From positions 806,001-870,000 of the forward strand of contig JASANG010003092.1 of assembly GCA_030248215.1 (NCBI GenBank): a stretch of 64,000 nucleotides of DNA, written 5' to 3'. The notes beneath the pieces were generated by a model. That model was not told the DNA's origin, made no database searches, and saw only the letters and a list, made by a program, of their open reading frames with translations. The translations under genes and the position numbers were made by a program. Below are positions 24,401 through 35,279 of this stretch, in pieces; the first letter of the stretch is position 1; each line of letters begins with the position of its first letter. The DNA is from Enoplolaimus lenunculus (taxonomy: Eukaryota > Nematoda > Enoplea > Enoplida > Thoracostomopsidae).

Positions 24401-27388
24401 GAACATGATAGGATTTTCAACTGTTTTAGTTTCTGTATTATTCACAGGTATAATAACTACGGTTGCTTAATCATTACGTGTTTTGCTCATACCTTACTTT
24501 AGATTTACTGGTCACTTGAAAGCTGAATGCAGGTGCACTTTGGGACAAAACGATTCAGAGTCCACAACAAAGTATCCTGTGTTCTCAAAAAGCGAGGTTC
24601 AAGTCACCATACGGCATCGTACTTGAGTAATTCGCTACCATACCGCACGGAGACGGACGGCAGGGCACGGTACCTTACGTCATCAAATTATAGTGCTATC
24701 AAAGGGTTGCGCTATACTCGCCGTGTGCTGTCCAACGCCGCTATGTGTCATGTGAAAAAATTAGATATCAAAGGTGCAACGGCACAGCAAGGTATAGCGC
24801 AACCCTTAGTCACAAACAAACGCGAAAGTTTTACCGATCCTTGTTTTTCAATTTGAAACTGTCGCAGTTGATTTTGCCACATAACAGTCAACAAAATTTG
24901 TGCTTTTCCACCACGGTACGATTTTCGAACCAGAAAATCGCCGTCTTTGTCTAGCAACGGCTGGATTTCGCTACGCGCAACAGCACCATGGTAGTAGGGT
25001 TGTTTTTCCAAAGGCTGATGCCGCAGCGAACATAGAGAGCCAAAAACGGAATCTGGCTGAAATCATATTAGGTGCTTAATTTATTTTTTATATACGAAAC
25101 GTGTCCCTTCATACATAATCTGTTGGAAAAATGCAATATGGTTTGGTATAGCCGAACCCATATAAAGGTCAATTGGGCGGAACGTTTTTTATGGGACTGG
25201 TATAGAGCAAGCTTAAGCTCCAGGCTAACTTTTTTGCTTGGCTTTGGCTTAGGTTCAGGTATAAACTCATATACGCTTAGGCTTAGCCTTAGGAATATGG
25301 TGCTGTAGTGACCCGAATTAGAGGGGGTAGTAAAAGAGAAGGTCCCCATTTTGAGTCCCATTCAATTGGAATCCGTATTCCTTATAAGAGTCCGTAACCG
25401 GATAGAGTCTCTAAACCCTAATAAGAGTTCATAAATATCAATTATTCCTGATTGTAGTGCATAAATTACTCCATGACCAAATAAAGTTGAGTTCGAAACT
25501 TTAAAGCATACTGAAGTAATGAAAGTACATTCTTAAGTTAGCGGTAATGAAGCGTAGCGGAGGGCGGGTTAAAAATAAATAACAGTCCGTAACTGAATAA
25601 CAGGGGGTTCCCTATAGAGAGGCCAAATAAATATCTGCTTCGCTGCTTATTCGGGTCACTACAGTATACTTTTGTTCCGCCCATGTTGTTTACATTAGCC
25701 GGCAAAACCTTAGGCTTAAGCTTGGAACAGTATAACCTGTAATCAACAGGTGACTTTACTGCCTTCTATTTAATTAACCGTACTGGAACAAAAACAAGGA
25801 AGTCGAACCCGAGGCAAGTAGGAAGTCAGAAGACAGTCACCCTCCAAAAAATTGTTGTCCTCCAAGTGTTTCAACCTCGCTTGTAAAGTCAGCTGAATTT
25901 TGTACATTCCCCTTCTGAAATTCTTTAACCCACCAGCATGTGCTGGCTGCAGGATTAAAATACGTACACCAAATCTTATTTTTGCAGTTTTAAAATTGCA
26001 CTTAACCAAGAAATTAAAAAATCTCTTGGCATAAAGTTATTTGGCAAAATGTTTCAGAAAATTCATAGTTTCCAACAAGTTGAATAAACAACTCATGCTA
26101 GCGAGTTTACTGATTTCTGACTTAAAAGCAGCCGAGCTTAATTAAGTCTTAGCTGAGTTGATTCTGACTCTGAATAAAAGTTGATTCCGGACTAGCTGAT
26201 GAACTCAGAATCAGTTGAATCGACTCACAATTTTGAGCCTGGAAAGTCCCAATTCAGACTCAGTGATTCAACTCATTCTTAACCAAAATCAACTTTATGC
26301 AATATCCAGGACATTTTCATACTAAAGCTTAAAAATTATAAGCTGTTTTTAATTGATCACATTTTACCCGTTTATATCTGAAAGGATAGGAATTGTAATC
26401 AGATTAAATATATTCAGATATATAATTTGCAGCAAATTTCAAAATAATTCCGCTTGCTGCCAGGGTTTGATTTCAAAATTATTATGATGTGATTCTTAAG
26501 ATATAGTATATTTGTAAACATCTAAACTAAACTCTGCTTCATTAATCGCAGAATTTTTCACCTGTCACTGCCCGCAGCTGCAAATACTTGAACTTTTAAA
26601 TGCGTATAAAATATCGCGAAACCTTTTCTACTTTAATTTCAAGTTTAATCAGTTAGCTACGGCTCAAAAAGTTAATAGTTCACAATAACCGTTAGCATCC
26701 TAATAACGGGAATTCAAATTTTGGCACGCAAACTTAAACTTGATGGGAAAATTCACATTTTGCCGGGAAAGTGAAATATTGTCGGAAAAGTCATCAAAAC
26801 TTAAATTCTAACGGAAAATTCCAATTTTGTCGCGAAAATGTAAATTTTGGCAGAAAATACAAATGTTGGTGGAAAAAATTACATTGTGGAAAATTTTGGC
26901 TTAAAATTTAAATTTTGGCGGGAAAAATCAAATTTTGTCGGAAAATTTACAGTTTGGCGGGAAATTTAAATTTTGGCCCTCACTCACTTCGGTTGCGAAG
27001 TTTTTAACACTATTCTGTGCAGCCCGTTGTGAATTCTTTGGATGCGGAACTGTATCGAAGCTCGTTCAACGCGGAAAGCTACGCTCTCTTAGCCTAGCTC
27101 ACCTTGCTAGAGGGGGTCTTAAATTTATTCAGGAGGGGCATACAAGGGTTTTCAATGGTTTGCAAGTAAGTTTGAAAATTTTCTAGGTGAGCCAAATTTC
27201 ACCATGGAGGCTGATATCCTTCTGCTCCCTCCTTGACTACGGGTTCGGTAACCTAAAAGAACGCCGACCATCACCTGAACCTTTTGAGATACATTTTCTA
27301 CAGGAACCGGACCAGATGTTTGTGTTTTGCTCGTAATCGATGAAGTTTCTGTTTTGTCCAATTCCAAATCGTTTAACAAATTTTGTTT
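12459..27388 (-). CDS. Fer/Fes-like SH2 non-receptor tyrosine kinase (N-terminus not resolved)
   Basis: Nine minus-strand exons join in frame: 27388-27275, 25056-24835, 23985-23812, 21697-21542, 20302-20239, 19886-19763, 17028-16880, 16087-15965 and 12601-12459. They give 422 residues to TAA, and every junction keeps phase. Domain order: polar linker, SH2 (YYHGAV, GDFLVR with the phosphotyrosine-binding Arg, ASLIYYHW), then kinase. Kinase motifs: GEGSFGEV glycine loop, VAVK lysine, AEARIM helix C Glu, HRDLAARN loop, [20 protein letters not shown] and ERPTF. All catalytic residues are present, so it should be active. [10 protein letters not shown] before the SH2 resembles the Fer/Fes linker-SH2 junction. 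Known role of the family: cytoplasmic kinases acting at the membrane and adhesion sites. Upstream exons, possibly F-BAR, are missing from this model. The introns are loaded with repeats. Confidence 0.92.
12616..12787 (+). mobile_element. M2 MITE 14 bp from the kinase terminal-exon acceptor
   Basis: CAGGCCCTTAGCCAGGTC and GACTACGGGCACC ends. Flanks AAACAGTA and AAACAGCA match at 7 of 8. Only 14 nt separate it from exon 12601-12459. Confidence 0.7.
13110..13385 (-). repeat. Three tandem copies (~108-111 bp) of an M1-derived half
   Basis: GCATATCCCTAG, CCTAA, AAAAATTAGTCTCAAGCTTC, then CGGAAAAACGGGTAGGTCTC recur with starts near 13110, 13218 and 13329. The first two are nearly identical, so the amplification is recent. 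Confidence 0.7.
14511..14956 (-). mobile_element. M3 MITE
   Basis: CTGTAGTGACCGGAATAAGA at one end, CCCTCTTATTCAGGTCAATG at the other; interior in the opposite orientation to the copy at 1307. Confidence 0.7.
15778..15951 (+). mobile_element. M2 MITE, worn, next to a kinase splice donor
   Basis: CAGGCCCGTAGGCAGCTCAC and TTTCAGGAGGGGCATACGAG are clear; the right end fades about 13 bp from the donor of exon 16087-15965. Confidence 0.55.
17269..17540 (+). mobile_element. SINE-B/TIR element with tRNA-like promoter, copy 2
   Basis: Same architecture as 11860-12130 but inverted: TTAACCCCTTCTCACAT, the identical 20-bp palindrome at 17287-17306, box A (GAGTGGTGATGGTATACGCC), box B (GTAGTTCGAATCC), and a closing ATGTGAGAAAGGGTTAA. 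It sits in the kinase intron 17029-19762. Confidence 0.7.
17620..17890. mobile_element. M5 inverted-repeat element (GCAGCTGCAAG)
   Basis: CACACGTGCGAATTTTGC, then GAGAACTTGCAGCTGCA, is mirrored by TGCAGCTGCAAGTTCTC and AACTTGCACGTGTG about 200 bp later. A relic of the family is visible around 37330-37445. Confidence 0.65.
17929..19200. repeat. Tandem array, period about 245-250 bp, five to six diverged units
   Basis: The marker GTTGCAGCAAAATTTTCTAG, with variants, followed by TAAGTATGCAATC recurs at about 17929, 18180, 18426, 18671, 18921 and 19111. GATTNNGATTAAA and AGAAGCATTT motifs repeat at the same spacing. It lies wholly in a kinase intron. Confidence 0.72.
21319..21500 (+). mobile_element. 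M4 MITE with perfect 8-bp TSD beside the kinase N-lobe exon
   Basis: TIRs CAATGGCGGATCCATG and CCTGGATCCGCCACTG; interior has long C/G runs. GCCATGGT at 21311-21318 and 21501-21508. It lies 33 bp from the donor of exon 21697-21542. Confidence 0.8.
23235..23687 (+). mobile_element. M3 MITE in the kinase intron
   Basis: CTGTACTGAACCGAATAGG to TTCCGGCCACTACAG, with GAGTCC modules and the GACAAATAAACGTTTAATTC block shared with other copies. It ends 125 bp from the SH2/kinase-linker exon (23812). Confidence 0.7.
25154..25700 (+). mobile_element. M1 MITE split by a nested M3 element
   Basis: Left half 25154-25302 (GGCGGAACG and TTAGGC core) and right half 25665-25700 (TTGTTCCGCCCATG, then TTTACATTAGCC) are separated by a full M3 (25303-25664). 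The kinase exon at 25056 is about 100 bp away. Confidence 0.72.
25303..25664 (+). mobile_element. M3 MITE nested in M1
   Basis: CTGTAGTGACCCGAATTAGA to TTATTCGGGTCACTACAG; well-preserved TIRs, internal deletion relative to the 23235 copy. Confidence 0.75.
26706..26976. repeat. Degenerate ~20-bp array with E2F-like motifs
   Basis: AAATTTTGGCGGGAAAAATC-type units repeat about a dozen times. TTTTGGCGGGAAA (26913-26925) and TTTGGCGGGAAA (26953-26964) match the E2F/DP consensus; TTTTGCCGGGAAA and TTTTGTCGCGAAA are near matches. In a kinase intron. Confidence 0.65.
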
Positions 27389-27798
27389 CTGAAAAAAATG
27401 GCAAATTATTTTCAAATCTACGCTAGTTCCATGTTTTTTACCTGTAGCACTAACTACGCTCGTCTGTTATTCTTATCGCTGTCCGAAACTCAATACAGAA
27501 TAGTCAAAATTTTAGCAAGCTTTGGTGTGGTAGGTAACCTGCACAGCAACGGCGAATGTGCAGGAAATTCAAAACAACGCGCGTGATATGATAGCGCTAA
27601 AAACTCGCGAGCGAAACGAGCGACGAACGTACCAAACGTAATTTTAGTTTTGAATCTGAGTGCACAATTTTGGTTTTGATCTCTGTGTAAATGTTCAGGT
27701 GTGTTAGATCCGACAGTGTTGGTCGGATGTGTGATATCTTTTTAACAACAATGTATTCAAGGGGAGGGATAAAGGAGATATACACCTTTCCAAAATTG

Positions 27799-28006
27799 GG
27801 CCCATGTAAAGATCAGGGGCGGAACGTTTTTCTGTGGGACTAGAAAAGAGTAAGCTTAAGCTTTAAACTGATTTTTTTGCTTGGCTTAGGTTTAGGCTTA
27901 GGCTTATGTTTAGCAATATGCACTCTTGCGCTTAGGCTATAAGGCTTTGGCCTAGGCTTAGGAATATGATTACAATAATGTTCCGCCCCTGGTCTTTACA
28001 TTGGCC
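27799..28006 (+). mobile_element. M1 MITE, best-preserved copy
   Basis: TIRs GGCCCATGTAAAGATCAGGG and CCCCTGGTCTTTACATTGGC; TTAGGC-type core. Flanks CAAAATTG and CAAAATTT differ at one base (8-bp TSD). Confidence 0.8.
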
Positions 28007-28536
28007 CAAAATTTCAACATATTCCAGAGACATGAAAAATGCCAGTTTACATGCTTTAGCATAGTCTTTTCGTGCATTTACAGAGGTAAAAAAATCTTTA
28101 TTCGACTTAAATAACAGGCCGTTGTTACCTCTGTTAAAACACGGCTAAACTGTAGCGGGACATTTTCTATTAATTTAGGTATAAACAATATTCTAAAATA
28201 GAGCATCCCTGTAGTAGTTGTAGTAGTGCCACTACAATTGCATAAACGTTTTAAAACCCCCAAGCCCAAACACTAATCGGTGCCCACACTAGAAGTAATT
28301 TGTAAGAAATTTTAAGTTTTTAAATAAGAAAAGCAGCTTAGCGTGAAATGTTTGAGGGCGGCAGCCCCTCCATCTGCTTTGGGATCCCTGAAATTAAGGG
28401 GGTTCAGAGAGCGGTACAATTCTAGACAACTCAATTAACGCAAACATAAATGGTGTCAAAAAGCTTTCAGATTAAGTGGTACCCTCGTGAAATAAAATTC
28501 TGATTACGACCCTCGGTTCTGTGCCATAGTCTAAAC

Positions 28537-28651
28537 TTTGTGAATTAGTAGCACTTGCGCCGCAGTATGAAACTCCGTCAGCTCGCCTACAACGGTTTGG
28601 AAATATCTTTTAACTTCACTTCGAAAGTTTGCAAACATATCGTCATCGGTG
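28537..28651 (-). CDS. Candidate upstream exon of the Fer-like kinase (coiled-coil linker)
   Basis: Minus-strand open segment between an AG acceptor (GCACGTAG) and a GT donor. Ending at 28537 (GTTTAG) or 28555 (GTGCTA) both leave phase 0 and fuse in frame to the exon at 27388. It reads DDDMFANFRSEVKRYF and then VVGELTEF, an amphipathic Leu/Gln-rich stretch like the coiled coil between F-BAR and SH2 in Fer. An in-frame ATG lies inside, so it could also be the first coding exon. It touches an M2 MITE copy. Neither splice site is strong. Confidence 0.4.
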
Positions 28652-28658
28652 CTACGTG

Positions 28659-28826
28659 CTGGGTCCCGTAGCCAGAGAGGGAGTAAGCGCGGCTTAGCCC
28701 CTCGAAAGAATTTTGACCCCTCTAGTAAATTTTCATTGGTTGTAAGTCATCGAAAACATTTGTATGCTTTTCCTGAAAAATTTTAGCACCCCTAGCAAAG
28801 TAAGCTGGCTACAAGCCTGTAAGTGT
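28659..28826 (-). mobile_element. M2 MITE
   Basis: GGGTCCCGTAGCCAGAGAGG to AGCTGGCTACAAGCCTG, with GTAAGTCATCGAAAAC inside as in other copies. It abuts the candidate kinase exon ending 28651. Confidence 0.6.
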
Positions 28827-28915
28827 ACGGCTCTTGTGCACTTTCCCTGCATTTATTAAGGTAAAGATTAGACTTAAAAGTATGCTTAAAAGGAAAAACG
28901 CTGCGATCCATATAT

Positions 28916-29116
28916 GGCCCATGTTTAGATGAGAAGCGAACCGTTTTTCAGTGAACTGCAATCGACTAAGTCTAAACATTAGACTATTATTTTCGCTCAG
29001 GCGTAGGTTTGTGCTTGAGACAAGGCGAAATAGGCTCATCCTTACGCTAACGCTTAGATTTAGGCTTAGGAACATGCTTTTTATACTACTGTTACGTCCC
29101 TCATAGCAACATTGAC
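28916..29116 (+). mobile_element. M1 MITE, degenerate
   Basis: Starts GGCCCATGTTTAGATGAGAA and keeps CTTACGCTAACGCTTAGATT and TTAGGCTTAGGAACATGC before a worn right end. Confidence 0.55.
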
Positions 29117-29388
29117 GGTGTATTCTAACCTTAGATTTTTGTTCACTTCTTCGTCTCCAGCGTTGAAACCACGACAAAGCCATATAAGTTATCTATATCT
29201 CATCGTTCATGACTGATTGCAATGATTCCATCTTTAGAATAACAAAAATTAAATTAACAAAATCTCGCCAGTGATGTACTCAAGAGTGGTTTGACACGCT
29301 GTGTTATATATGTGTCAGTGTAGGTAGAAACCGGGACTTCCGAAAATTTTACTAAGCAGCTGGAAAAGTGGGTCTCCAGAGCTGTAAT

Positions 29389-29577
29389 CGAACACTCAGC
29401 CTATGGATCTTTAAGTGAACACTCTGCACACTGCGCCACGCAGCCCACCTCTCCAACTGCATTTTTCGTCGAATATATGTGTCGACGGTATGCCGCCAGC
29501 AAGCATACAACACAATATCCACTGCATTTATTGCGTATGCACTAGTGCAAGAATGTCTCACATGCTTACAATTTGCA
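29389..29577 (-). repeat. SINE-A copy 2 (minus orientation)
   Basis: On the minus strand: leader ending in the conserved CATAC and GTCGAC motifs, then CTGCGTGGCGCAGTGTGCAG (box A) and GTGTTCGATTACAG (box B-like). Confidence 0.6.
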
Positions 29578-30196
29578 ATGCTGAACGTTATGTGGCAAAT
29601 AGAGAATATTCTTTGGAATAATGAAGGCAAGCCATCATCGAAACCTCGTCTCTTGAAACTCCCCAAAAGTTTTTGAAATTTTCAGATTTTAGAGCTATCG
29701 TGCACTTCGCCACACATTTTAACTTCTGGATTAGGCTTAGGGTATTAGGCTATGGTTTAGGCTAAAGCCAATGATCAGGCAAAGGTTTTGGTTTAGGTTG
29801 AAATAAGCGTTTTTTTGTGCTCAAAAACATGTCAAGCTTTCAGAGGTTTTGGCAGAAAATTATATTCCGGGGCTTCCCCTAATCATTTTAGGGGGCCCGT
29901 ACAATTGCAATTCAAGATTGTTTACTTTTAGGCCGAGTCTATTTGGGGCGCACCAACCAAATTTGAGGGAGCATCGCCCGAACTGCCAACCATGAGGACG
30001 CCCATGCTAGTCATCCTGTGTATTGATTTCGCATTAATAGTTTTTTCTATTAGTAATTGGTAACGTGCAACCGGAGGTGAAAAACGCACACACGAACGTC
30101 AGCAAGTTTTTCGGAACCGGAGATGGGTGTGAGACGTACTTACTTCAACAGGTGTCCGAATTGTGATGTTGAAAAAATTCCGCAGTGTTATCAAAG

Positions 30197-30590
30197 GCAA
30201 TGGCGGATCCATGGGGGGCCACCCCTGCCGTGGCCCCCAACAGCATCTCGATAAAAATTATATAGTGTCAATTGCTGTTCTACGCTGTTTATTTCTCTGT
30301 TTTATACACAATAGTATAAGCACGCTTTAAAGTTTCGAACTCACCTTTGTTTGGCCCTGGACTCATTTATGCGCTACAATTAGGGATAATAGACATTTAT
30401 GGACTCTAACAAGGGTTTAAGGACTCTACCCGCTTACGGACACTTATTACGGATACGTACTCCTATTAATTGAGACTCAAAATAGGGACCCCTTCTTATT
30501 TGGGTAACTACAGTATGGGTCTAAAATAAGTTTATTACCTGTGAAATATTGCCCCCCCCCCCATTTTGAGATCTCAACGCTGCCCTTAAA
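30197..30590 (+). mobile_element. M4 MITE with nested M3 fragment
   Basis: Begins CAATGGCGGATCCATGGGG and resumes after the M3 insertion with AATAAGTTTATTACCTGTGA and a poly-C tract, as in 21319-21500. The right TIR is worn. Confidence 0.65.
30306..30512 (-). mobile_element. M3 fragment nested in M4
   Basis: Contains GGACTC modules, ACCCCTTCTTATTTGGGTAA and CTACAG at one end; the other end is truncated. It interrupts the M4 element 30197-30590. Confidence 0.6.
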
Positions 30591-31289
30591 AGTTCCAAAC
30601 AACTTGCTGAGCGACCAAACTTTTATAAAGTACGTAAAATGTCAATATTAAAAGAGCAGAAGCCTCTAGCATAAATTTTACCAGTGACGTATGTCGATTT
30701 TCTGCCATTATCACAGGTAGAATAGTATATTTGGGAAGCTTTTGGCGTCTCAATTGAAATAAATATTATTATTGCGATAAATTGAATCAACCATTTTTGT
30801 TGCCACTGCCGAATGCAAAATAAGTTGTTTTGAATGTTAACTAAAAACCACTGCAAACCCAGTTTGAAGGCTAATGTTACACGGCCCTGACTGCTGAGAT
30901 ATAGGAAAACTGTGGGACTTTGAGATTGAAAGGCTTAGCATTAGGTTTGCTCAGCCCTAGGTTTACGTTTAGGCTTAACCTAAAACTGAAACTTAGCACA
31001 CAGGACCCCATAGTTAAAAATGGGCTAGTTTCAGCACTGTGAATGTTTGCTTTTAATAAAAGTTGTCTATGAAATGACAGCTAACTCAGTTATCGAAACT
31101 GCTTTCGGAAGACGTAACGAAGTTTGTTACTTATGTTTAAACATTTTTTATTAAATTATTTATTAATGTTGTGAGTTATATAGAATGAAAAGTTGGCACT
31201 TTTGTAGCGTTTTCCATAGTCGATAAGTTCTCTTCATGCTTTACAACGTTGACCAATGTATAGAACAAAACTGTAAAACCCAATGTTAT

Positions 31290-31499
31290 TCCGACGCATG
31301 TTTTAAGGTTTTGAACTCAACTTTATTTAGCCTTGGAGTCATTTATGCACTGTAACTGGGGATAATTGATTTTTAGGGACCCTAATTAATATTTAGGGAC
31401 TATCCGTGTACGGGCTATTATACGCAATACGGACTCCATTTGATTGAGACTCAAAATGAGGACCCCTCTCTTATTACCCCCTCTTATTCGAGTGACTAC
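31290..31499 (-). mobile_element. M3 fragment
   Basis: Half element ending TTATTCGAGTGACTACAG, with TGGAGTCATTTATGCACTG and GGACTCC modules. Confidence 0.6.
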
Positions 31500-33060
31500 A
31501 GTATATAAGATTGAGACAGGGAAATGTCTCCCCCGAAACTTTTAGACTCGAAAAATGTACTACGTTTGAGACTATAGAATATCCTGCAGAGTTAAAATAA
31601 TTTTAGACTAGATTATCAACTGCCGCAATCAAATCGTTACCACGGCCCTGTTCATCACCCCTGCATCCGCGGTTGATTTCAAACATGTTAAACGAGACAC
31701 TTTACAATTTTAATTTGTTAAAAAATTTGTTTTTATTATTGACATATGTGAACTTTTAAAATTTAAGTAACCCAAGCCAGAAGGCATTGCTCACGTAAAA
31801 CACCAAGTCCCAGTAACGAAACGTTTCTGCTGATTGAATGTGTTTTTATTACACCGCCTGTTTGTGTTCCCATTTGAGATACGTTTTAATTATTAATGCA
31901 GACATACTTTTGAAACCAATAATAATAACGCTGTCTAGCTTGTGAATTAACAATTTAGTCAATTTTTGTTAACTTCTCATAACGCATAGTTTTCGTCGTT
32001 ACTTAAACTTCTATTTTAATGCTTATATGGTAAGTGCCGATTATTTCACTTAAAACTATAGATGGGCACCGGATATCCGGATATCCTCCGATTCCCATCA
32101 CTACTTTACAACAGCCGAATGTGTGGTTGGTTTTCAAAGGCAAAAATCAAAAATTTCGTTTTGGACTTTGGTGTTGATTTTGTCTTTAATTGATACTAGT
32201 CTGCCAGCGTTGTGCAATGCGCAAAGTTTGTGACAGTTCAAAAATTTTCATGCAAATTTTTTGTGCATGGAACAAAAAACAATCACGTGTATTTCGTAAG
32301 AAATTTTTCAAAACAGAGTAATGCTAGAAATTTGCCCAAAATACCTATGTTCGGCGTTCGTGTTTTAATATATAGATATTAAATTAAGTTTCTCAATTGA
32401 AAAAAGGCTAAAGTCGACTTGAGTCCAACTCTTCCTGATGTGCGTTCGCTAATGTTCAGTTTAAACTTTCGATGATTTTTTTTAGATTTGTTAGACGTTT
32501 CAGTTGAACATTGCGAGTTAATTTGAACAGCTTGGAAGTATTTTCAAATTTCTATGAATATGTTGAGCTGTCGGTCAAATGCAGTTTGAATATAAGAAAT
32601 TTGCATAGAACGCACTGCGTTCATCTTTGTGTTAGCCCGTAGGATTGTTATTTGCATAAAATTGGGTTTTCATGAAATTTTGATTAAATTTTGTAACTAT
32701 CTATTGTCCTAGATTCCAGAACAAATTTGAGAATGTGTCGTAAATTAACACGAATGAAGCGTTCGTAAACTTTAAAATTGTTCAATTAGTTCCACATGAA
32801 ACCACTACAAATTACGCCTCGTAACTTTAACCGTGCCCAGAGGTGTACACCAGCCCGTCTAGAAAAATTATGGCACGCATAGAACAGTTTTCACCAAACC
32901 GCTTGCAAGTATAGTGAAATCAACTGCACGCCTGTTTTGTAATTGGATTGGCCATATCTGAGCAGGCTATGTGGCAGTATATATATTCTATTTATTTGTA
33001 AATTATTTTCTTTATATTTTCCATTTATATTCATTTTAAATGAAATTAACAATCAATTTA
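31500..33060. other. AT-rich intergenic stretch
   Basis: No gene or recognisable transposon. CGGATATCCGGATATCC at 32071-32087 resembles the short CCGGA-rich patches elsewhere in the window. Confidence 0.4.
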
Positions 33061-33150
33061 TGTTCGTTAAAGCGTAATTTTTCATTCTTTTATGAAAAAC
33101 ATTTATGTTCGTTAAATCGTAATTTTTCATTCTTTTATGAAAAACATTTA
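33061..33150. repeat. 44-bp direct tandem duplication
   Basis: TGTTCGTTAAAGCGTAATTT, then TTCATTCTTTTATGAAAAAC, occurs twice back to back with one base change. Confidence 0.75.
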
Positions 33151-33418
33151 ACTCAATCATTAAGGCATAAACCGCACTAACGTTGACGTCAACGCAAAAT
33201 TCATGCCTGTCGCGGTGTTATCCCAAAGGATTCATTTAGTCAAAAAATTGAACGTTTATTAATTTGTATGCTGCTAAACATTGTTAAGCATTATAATCTG
33301 GCAGCTGGCTGGCTGCAGGGTAGGGGACCTGCGTAGTCAGAAAGTTTTGCATAGCAAGCAAGGGAAACATTATATAAAAAATAGTAATTTTTCCACGTTA
33401 CAAATTATGGCCAATGTT

Positions 33419-33611
33419 GGTTTTAGAGGCGTAACACTAGATTAAACATATTCTTAAGCCTAAGCCTAAGCCAAAGCGTTGCAAAAATGCGTTCCTAAGC
33501 CTAAGCCTAAGCATAAGTCTAAGCCTAAGCAAAAGAATGTAATCTAGAATATAAACCTACTCTTTAACAGACACACCAGAAACCTGGACGCCCCTGAAAG
33601 TAACATGGGCC
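33419..33611 (-). mobile_element. M1 MITE, 'TTTCAGGGGCG' end type, perfect TSD
   Basis: GCCTAA repeats between GGCCAATGTTGGTTTTAGAG and CGCCCCTGAAAGTAACATGG ends. The direct repeat CAAATTAT lies at 33411-33418 and 33612-33619. Confidence 0.78.
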
Positions 33612-35279
33612 CAAATTATTAAAACTACATTTGGTTTCTCTCTCGCGAGTCTTCTTCCACCAATCTATTGTGCCAAAGCGTAACATCCTCGTTTTTGAAT
33701 AAGCTGCTGCGTCCCTGTTAAGAACCTTGGGAGCATAATAGGACTTAGCGAGGGATAAGGTACATTTAGGCCATCTGCCATTCGTTATACATTATTGTCA
33801 GGTGAAGACACTGCGTTATTAATCAACGTTTACTGTTCGCTAATTTCTTAAGAACACTAGTCTTGTTCATCCGACGTCGATTCCCTCGGATTGAATCTAC
33901 TTGGTGTGTTTACAGAGCAAAGTAGCAAGCAATTAACAGACTCGAAAAAGTTGTGTTTAAAAATTTTGCAAACGCGTACATCTGGGTATTGTACGTTAAT
34001 GGAAAGATTAGAGTTATGGTTAAAGTATAATAGTAATAGTCATTCTTACACTTTCGGCTCCTTACAGAGCCGGACAGCGCCGCGCAATTAGAGTATCGCT
34101 ACCCGTAGTCAGAAACGACGATCCAAAATTTGAGAAGGAAGCATGCAAATTTCGGAGTGACAAAAGACAAATTAAATTTGAACGTAGGTTTAAAACGTTT
34201 AATGTACTTATATTAAGTTGTTTGTGTGTCCCTTGCGGAATATTACGAAAAGAAAATTTAATATAAAAAGCTTAACAAAGCATAAAGTTAAACAAAAATG
34301 AGTACCTTATAATGATTTGGTTGTTTAAATATACATTATTTAGCCCATGTTAATTATGGTGACCTGCCCACTCAGACTAAAAGCATAAGCCTATGCCTAA
34401 GCATAAGCTAAAGATAAAGCCTTAAACTGCTTGGAGTCTATTGTTCATAGTCTTTCAGTGGCCAGCTGCCACACAGGTGATATTATGATTCATTTTATTA
34501 TACAAAATCCTTGGCAATTTTAATGTTTGTCATTAAAATCCTCAGCGATCACTAGCTATGTATCTAGACACTTCTGACGGTAGCTGCGCAAGATAAATGA
34601 TGCAAAAAGTGCGCGAGTGAAGCGAACGAGAAGCCAAACGCAATTTTAGAACCAAAACCTAACACATAGAATTTTGGTTTTGCTTCGTGTTGCATCTGCA
34701 GGTGACAAAAATTGCTCATTGTTCTCAAATATCAGATTATAGTTCTATTTTCGTTAAAATAATTGATGAAACAGAAATGTCCAAAGTTTATACTTTCGAG
34801 TCTTGTATAACTATGTCAATTATTACTGTTTCCTTTTCATGTCACGTTTCTACTGTTGTTTGCAACATTTCAACTCATTTCGAACATATTTGTTTTTTCG
34901 ATGACATATTCTCAAATTCGTGTAGCAGTTATCAACAGTTAGTGATAGGTCTTGTAACTTTTGAACGAGACTATTGCAATGTTCGACATTAAGCAAGTTG
35001 GTTGCACTTGGTCTGCCATACCTTCATGAAGATTTTACGATGTGCAGGTTCAACAGTTCGCTTGTTTGAAAACAATTTCTAAACATTTACGTGGCTGTTC
35101 AGCAATGAAATGTTCAATTTACGTTATAACCCCTAGTCATATAGAGTACACTGTGAGCAACTTAATAGCGCAAACTGTATATTGCGAAATGGAACAAAGT
35201 GTGTAGTATTTAACAGTTACTACGCATATGCACAGTAAAAAATTTATGAATCGTTTGTGGCTCACTCAATCTTGCGTGT

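Noticed and set aside
29130-29200. Minus-strand segment reading MALSWFQRWRRR, possible kinase 5' exon
   Set aside because: Acceptor and donor are present, but the peptide does not resemble F-BAR and cannot be phased confidently.
33891-34091. Plus-strand open segment after TTTACAG, possible exon
   Set aside because: It has an acceptor and donor-like ends but no recognisable motif and no partner exons; too weak to list.
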